DNA of 7,122 nt from an uncultured Gemmatimonadota bacterium (GTDB lineage Bacteria > Gemmatimonadota > Gemmatimonadetes > Longimicrobiales > Gaopeijiaceae): contig CAKZOQ010000205.1 of assembly GCA_937136445.1 (NCBI GenBank), forward strand, positions 1 to 7,122. The letters are read 5' to 3'. The notes beneath the pieces are model-generated. The model had not been told where the DNA came from. It made no database searches and saw nothing but the letters and a program-made list of their open reading frames with translations. Position 1 is the first letter of the stretch. Every line of letters begins with the position of its first letter. The position numbers and the translations under genes were made by a program. This document shows positions 5,423-7,122 of this stretch, piece after piece.

Positions 5423-5851
5423 ATGTCCGCTCCCGCCAGGACGCGTCTGCTCACCGCCTTCCTCCTTCTGGTCGTCTTCGGCTCGGGGTTCACCCTGGGC
5501 CTGGCCTTCGACCGGACGGCCGTCGCCACCCCCGCCGAAGAGGCGGAGGCGGTAACGGAGGAGGCGGAGGACGAGCGGACCCCCATGTACGAGCAGGTGG
5601 GCCCCACGGCGGACCAGAGCCTCCTCATCGACTCCATCGTCACTGAGCACCGGTCGAAGATGCAGTCGCTGCAGGAGCAGTTCCGACTGGACTACAACCC
5701 CCGGTACGATGCGCTCATCGACTCGACCCGGGAGTCCATCAAGGACGTCTTCACGGCGGAGCAGGCAGCTCGGTACGACTCCCTGATCGCAGATTGGGAA
5801 GAGCGGAAGGCCGAGCGCGACGCGCTCGAGGCCGGGGACGAACGAGACTAG
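5423..5851 (+). CDS. Membrane-anchored periplasmic helical protein, CnrX/CpxP/Spy-like putative stress or metal sensor
   Basis: Residues 9-28 form a hydrophobic segment (LLTAFLLLVVFGSGFTLGLA) without an obvious cleavage site, so it is probably an uncleaved anchor. An acidic linker follows (38-52, many Glu). The rest (about 63-138) is all-helical: DQSLLIDSIVTEHRSKMQSLQEQF, a turn around YNPRYD, then STRESIKDVFTAEQAARYDSLIADWEERK. FTAEQAARYD at 110-119 corresponds to the LTPEQ-type motif of Spy/CpxP and the related heavy-metal-resistance family (CnrX, ZraP). In Cnr, CnrX senses Ni/Co in the periplasm and makes anti-sigma CnrY release CnrH. Gene order here (sigma, anti-sigma, this, TolC-like) supports the same job. 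Possible metal ligands are few: one His (76), Met55, Met80 and many acids, no Cys. It may therefore sense misfolded protein or another cue. It lies one base after the upstream stop and five bases before the next ATG. Confidence 0.7.
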   Translation: MSAPARTRLLTAFLLLVVFGSGFTLGLAFDRTAVATPAEEAEAVTEEAEDERTPMYEQVGPTADQSLLIDSIVTEHRSKMQSLQEQFRLDYNPRYDALIDSTRESIKDVFTAEQAARYDSLIADWEERKAERDALEAGDERD

Positions 5852-5856
5852 CCACC

Positions 5857-7122
5857 ATGAGCCGCACAATTCGGGCAGGACTCCTCCCCCGGCGTGGCCT
5901 CGCGGCGGCGGTCGGAGCATGGCTGCTTCTGCCCGTTGTCCTGCCGGCCCAGGAGCGCATCACGCTCGAGGACGCGGTGGCCCGGGCCCTGGTCCGCAGC
6001 CCTGCCATGGCGCAGCAGGAACAGGGGGTCCTCACGGCCCGGACCGGGCAGCGGCAGGCCTGGGGGAGCTTCCTTCCCACCCTCAGCGTGAGTTCGTCCG
6101 GGGCGTTGCGGAGCCAGAACCGCTTCGACCCCACCACCGATCGGGTGGTACAGGGGAGTTCGGACTCCTACTCGGCGGGGATCTCCGCCAGCTACAGCCT
6201 CTTCCAGGGAGGACGCCGCTTCGCCGAGCTGGACGTGGCCGATGCGGAGATCATGGCGGCCGAAGCCAGTCGGGAGGACCAGCGGTTCCAGGTGACCCTC
6301 GACACCGAGAACATCTTCTTCGAGGCGCTCCGGCAGTCGGACCTCCTGGAGGTGGAGCGGACCCGCCTGGAGCAGGCGGAGCAGAACCTCTCCATGGTCC
6401 GGCGGCGGACCGAGGTGGGGCGCGCCACCATCTCCGACTCCCTTCGCGCGCGTCTCGAGCTGGTGAACGCCGAACAGGCGGTGCTCCAGGCCGAGACCGC
6501 CACCCGGGCCGCCCGCTTCCAGCTCGGACGTCAGATCGGGGAGGGCATCCCCGTGGTTCCCGTGGCACCGGAATCGCTGGAGCCGGGACCCCTCCTCCTG
6601 GCGGATGCGGAAATCATGCAGATCGCCGAAGCCTCCTCCCCGGGCGTCGTGGCGGCCCGCGCCCAGGCCGGAGCGGCCTCGGCCCAGGTGTCGGCGGCGC
6701 GCACCGCATACCTGCCGAACCTCAGCCTCTCCTCGGGATACGACTGGGCCAACCAGGCGGCGTCTTTTTCCGACGGGACGACCTCCTGGAGCCTCTCACT
6801 CCGGGCCAGCTACCCCATCTTCAACGGCTTCCAGCGGGGGACGACGGTGGAACGGGCGCGCTTCGCCCAGCAGGTGGCGAACCTCCAGGAGGAGGACGCT
6901 CGTCTGGGAGCCCGGGCGGAAGCCGATGCCGCCCTCCAGGACATCCGGACGGTATACTCCCATCCCCAGGCATTCGCCCAGTGCCGGAAGTGGCTTCAGA
7001 AATATCTGCCCGGCGCGACCCTGGTGGAAAGCCGAAGCACCGCCCACGCGGCGCGGCGGGCGGCGGAGGAACCGGGCGCGGCGGCGGTGGCCAGCAGCGA
7101 GGCGGCCCACATCTACGGTCTC
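5857..7122 (+). CDS. TolC/CnrC-like outer-membrane efflux protein, running into prephenate dehydratase sequence; open at window end
   Basis: The frame is open for 422 codons to the window end. Residues 1-31 are a signal peptide (basic start, hydrophobic GLAAAVGAWLLLPVV, cleavage after LPA). The mature part shows the TolC duplication. Repeat one begins RITLEDAVARALVRSP (34-49), with FLPTLSV (72-78), the beta strands ISASYSLFQGGRR (109-121) and long helices through about 225 including RRRTEVGRATISDSL. Repeat two begins at about 250, with SPGVVAARAQAGAASAQVSAARTAYLPNLSL (261-291), SLRASYPIFNGFQRG (314-328) and the helix VERARFAQQVANLQEE. Such proteins form the trimeric channel taking substrate from an RND or ABC pump across the outer membrane. 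The last helical hairpin of repeat two, with its RYRLG-type turn, is missing: from about residue 362 on the sequence is the second half of a prephenate dehydratase. The product would not form a normal channel. It starts five bases after the sensor-like gene and is the fourth operon member. Confidence 0.85.
   Translation, partial: MSRTIRAGLLPRRGLAAAVGAWLLLPVVLPAQERITLEDAVARALVRSPAMAQQEQGVLTARTGQRQAWGSFLPTLSVSSSGALRSQNRFDPTTDRVVQGSSDSYSAGISASYSLFQGGRRFAELDVADAEIMAAEASREDQRFQVTLDTENIFFEALRQSDLLEVERTRLEQAEQNLSMVRRRTEVGRATISDSLRARLELVNAEQAVLQAETATRAARFQLGRQIGEGIPVVPVAPESLEPGPLLLADAEIMQIAEASSPGVVAARAQAGAASAQVSAARTAYLPNLSLSSGYDWANQAASFSDGTTSWSLSLRASYPIFNGFQRGTTVERARFAQQVANLQEEDARLGARAEADAALQDIRTVYSHPQAFAQCRKWLQKYLPGATLVESRSTAHAARRAAEEPGAAAVASSEAAHIYGL
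6940..7122 (+). pseudogene. Fragment of prephenate dehydratase (PheA) domain fused in frame to the TolC-like gene
   Basis: The last 61 codons read DIRTVYSHPQAFAQCRKWL, then LPGATLVESRSTAHAARRAA, then EEPGAAAVASSEAAHIYGL. These are the hallmark blocks of the second half of the prephenate dehydratase domain: YSHPQ-QC-WL, STA-AA, and GAAAIAS-AA-YGL just before the catalytic TRF motif. The enzyme makes phenylpyruvate for phenylalanine synthesis. The first half (GPEGTFS and the PIENS motif) is absent because TolC-like sequence occupies its place. The catalytic TRF and any ACT domain would lie beyond the window. The join lies within about 6937-6960, where residues fit either family. Alanine codons shift from mostly GCC to mostly GCG after the join (9 GCG, 4 GCC, 1 GCA in the tail), a small hint of a different origin. 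Confidence 0.85.

Noticed and set aside
5030..5920. A 296-codon minus-strand frame under the anti-sigma and sensor-like genes.
   Set aside because: It is antisense to three tightly packed genes and rich in Arg/Gly/Pro with no recognisable motif.

Overview
The window is a GC-rich bacterial chromosomal segment (about 70% G+C by eye). It carries a conserved housekeeping end (primosomal helicase PriA, an HNH nuclease) and genes for a Gram-negative envelope (a TolC-type outer-membrane channel and a TolC-linked ECF sigma operon). The protein styles fit Gemmatimonadota or a similar GC-rich Gram-negative lineage. That placement is an inference from composition and gene content only.

Layout. Positions 2-1495 hold the C-terminal two thirds of priA, cut by the window start. 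An HNH endonuclease gene (1618-2184, +) follows, with a strong Shine-Dalgarno and a GTG start. It converges on an unrecognised minus-strand gene (2185-2652, start uncertain), and both stop codons lie inside one palindrome, TGATCA. A PTPS/QueD-family gene (2907-3320, +) keeps the zinc-binding histidines but seems to have lost the catalytic Cys and His. A small gene for a protein with a disordered N-terminus lies at 3402-3875 (+). A gap of about 555 bp (3876-4430) has several short hairpins and no convincing gene.

The right half is a tightly packed plus-strand operon: an ECF sigma factor (4431-4997), a single-membrane-span putative anti-sigma factor (5017-5421), a membrane-anchored periplasmic helical protein of CnrX/CpxP/Spy character (5423-5851), and a TolC/CnrC-like outer-membrane efflux protein (5857 to the window end). 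The content resembles the CnrYXH-CnrCBA metal-resistance system: a periplasmic sensor and a membrane anti-sigma hold the sigma factor until stress, and the sigma factor then turns on an efflux pump. A well-spaced sigma-E-like promoter (GGAAC ... TCTCA) lies just upstream of the sigma gene, so the operon is probably autoregulated. An imperfect dyad covers its -35 element.

The most unusual point is at the right end. The TolC-like reading frame runs, without a stop, straight into sequence that is unmistakably the second half of a prephenate dehydratase (PheA) domain, starting around 6940-6960. The channel loses its last helical hairpin and the dehydratase lacks its first half. This is either an assembly chimera or a real deletion/recombination join.
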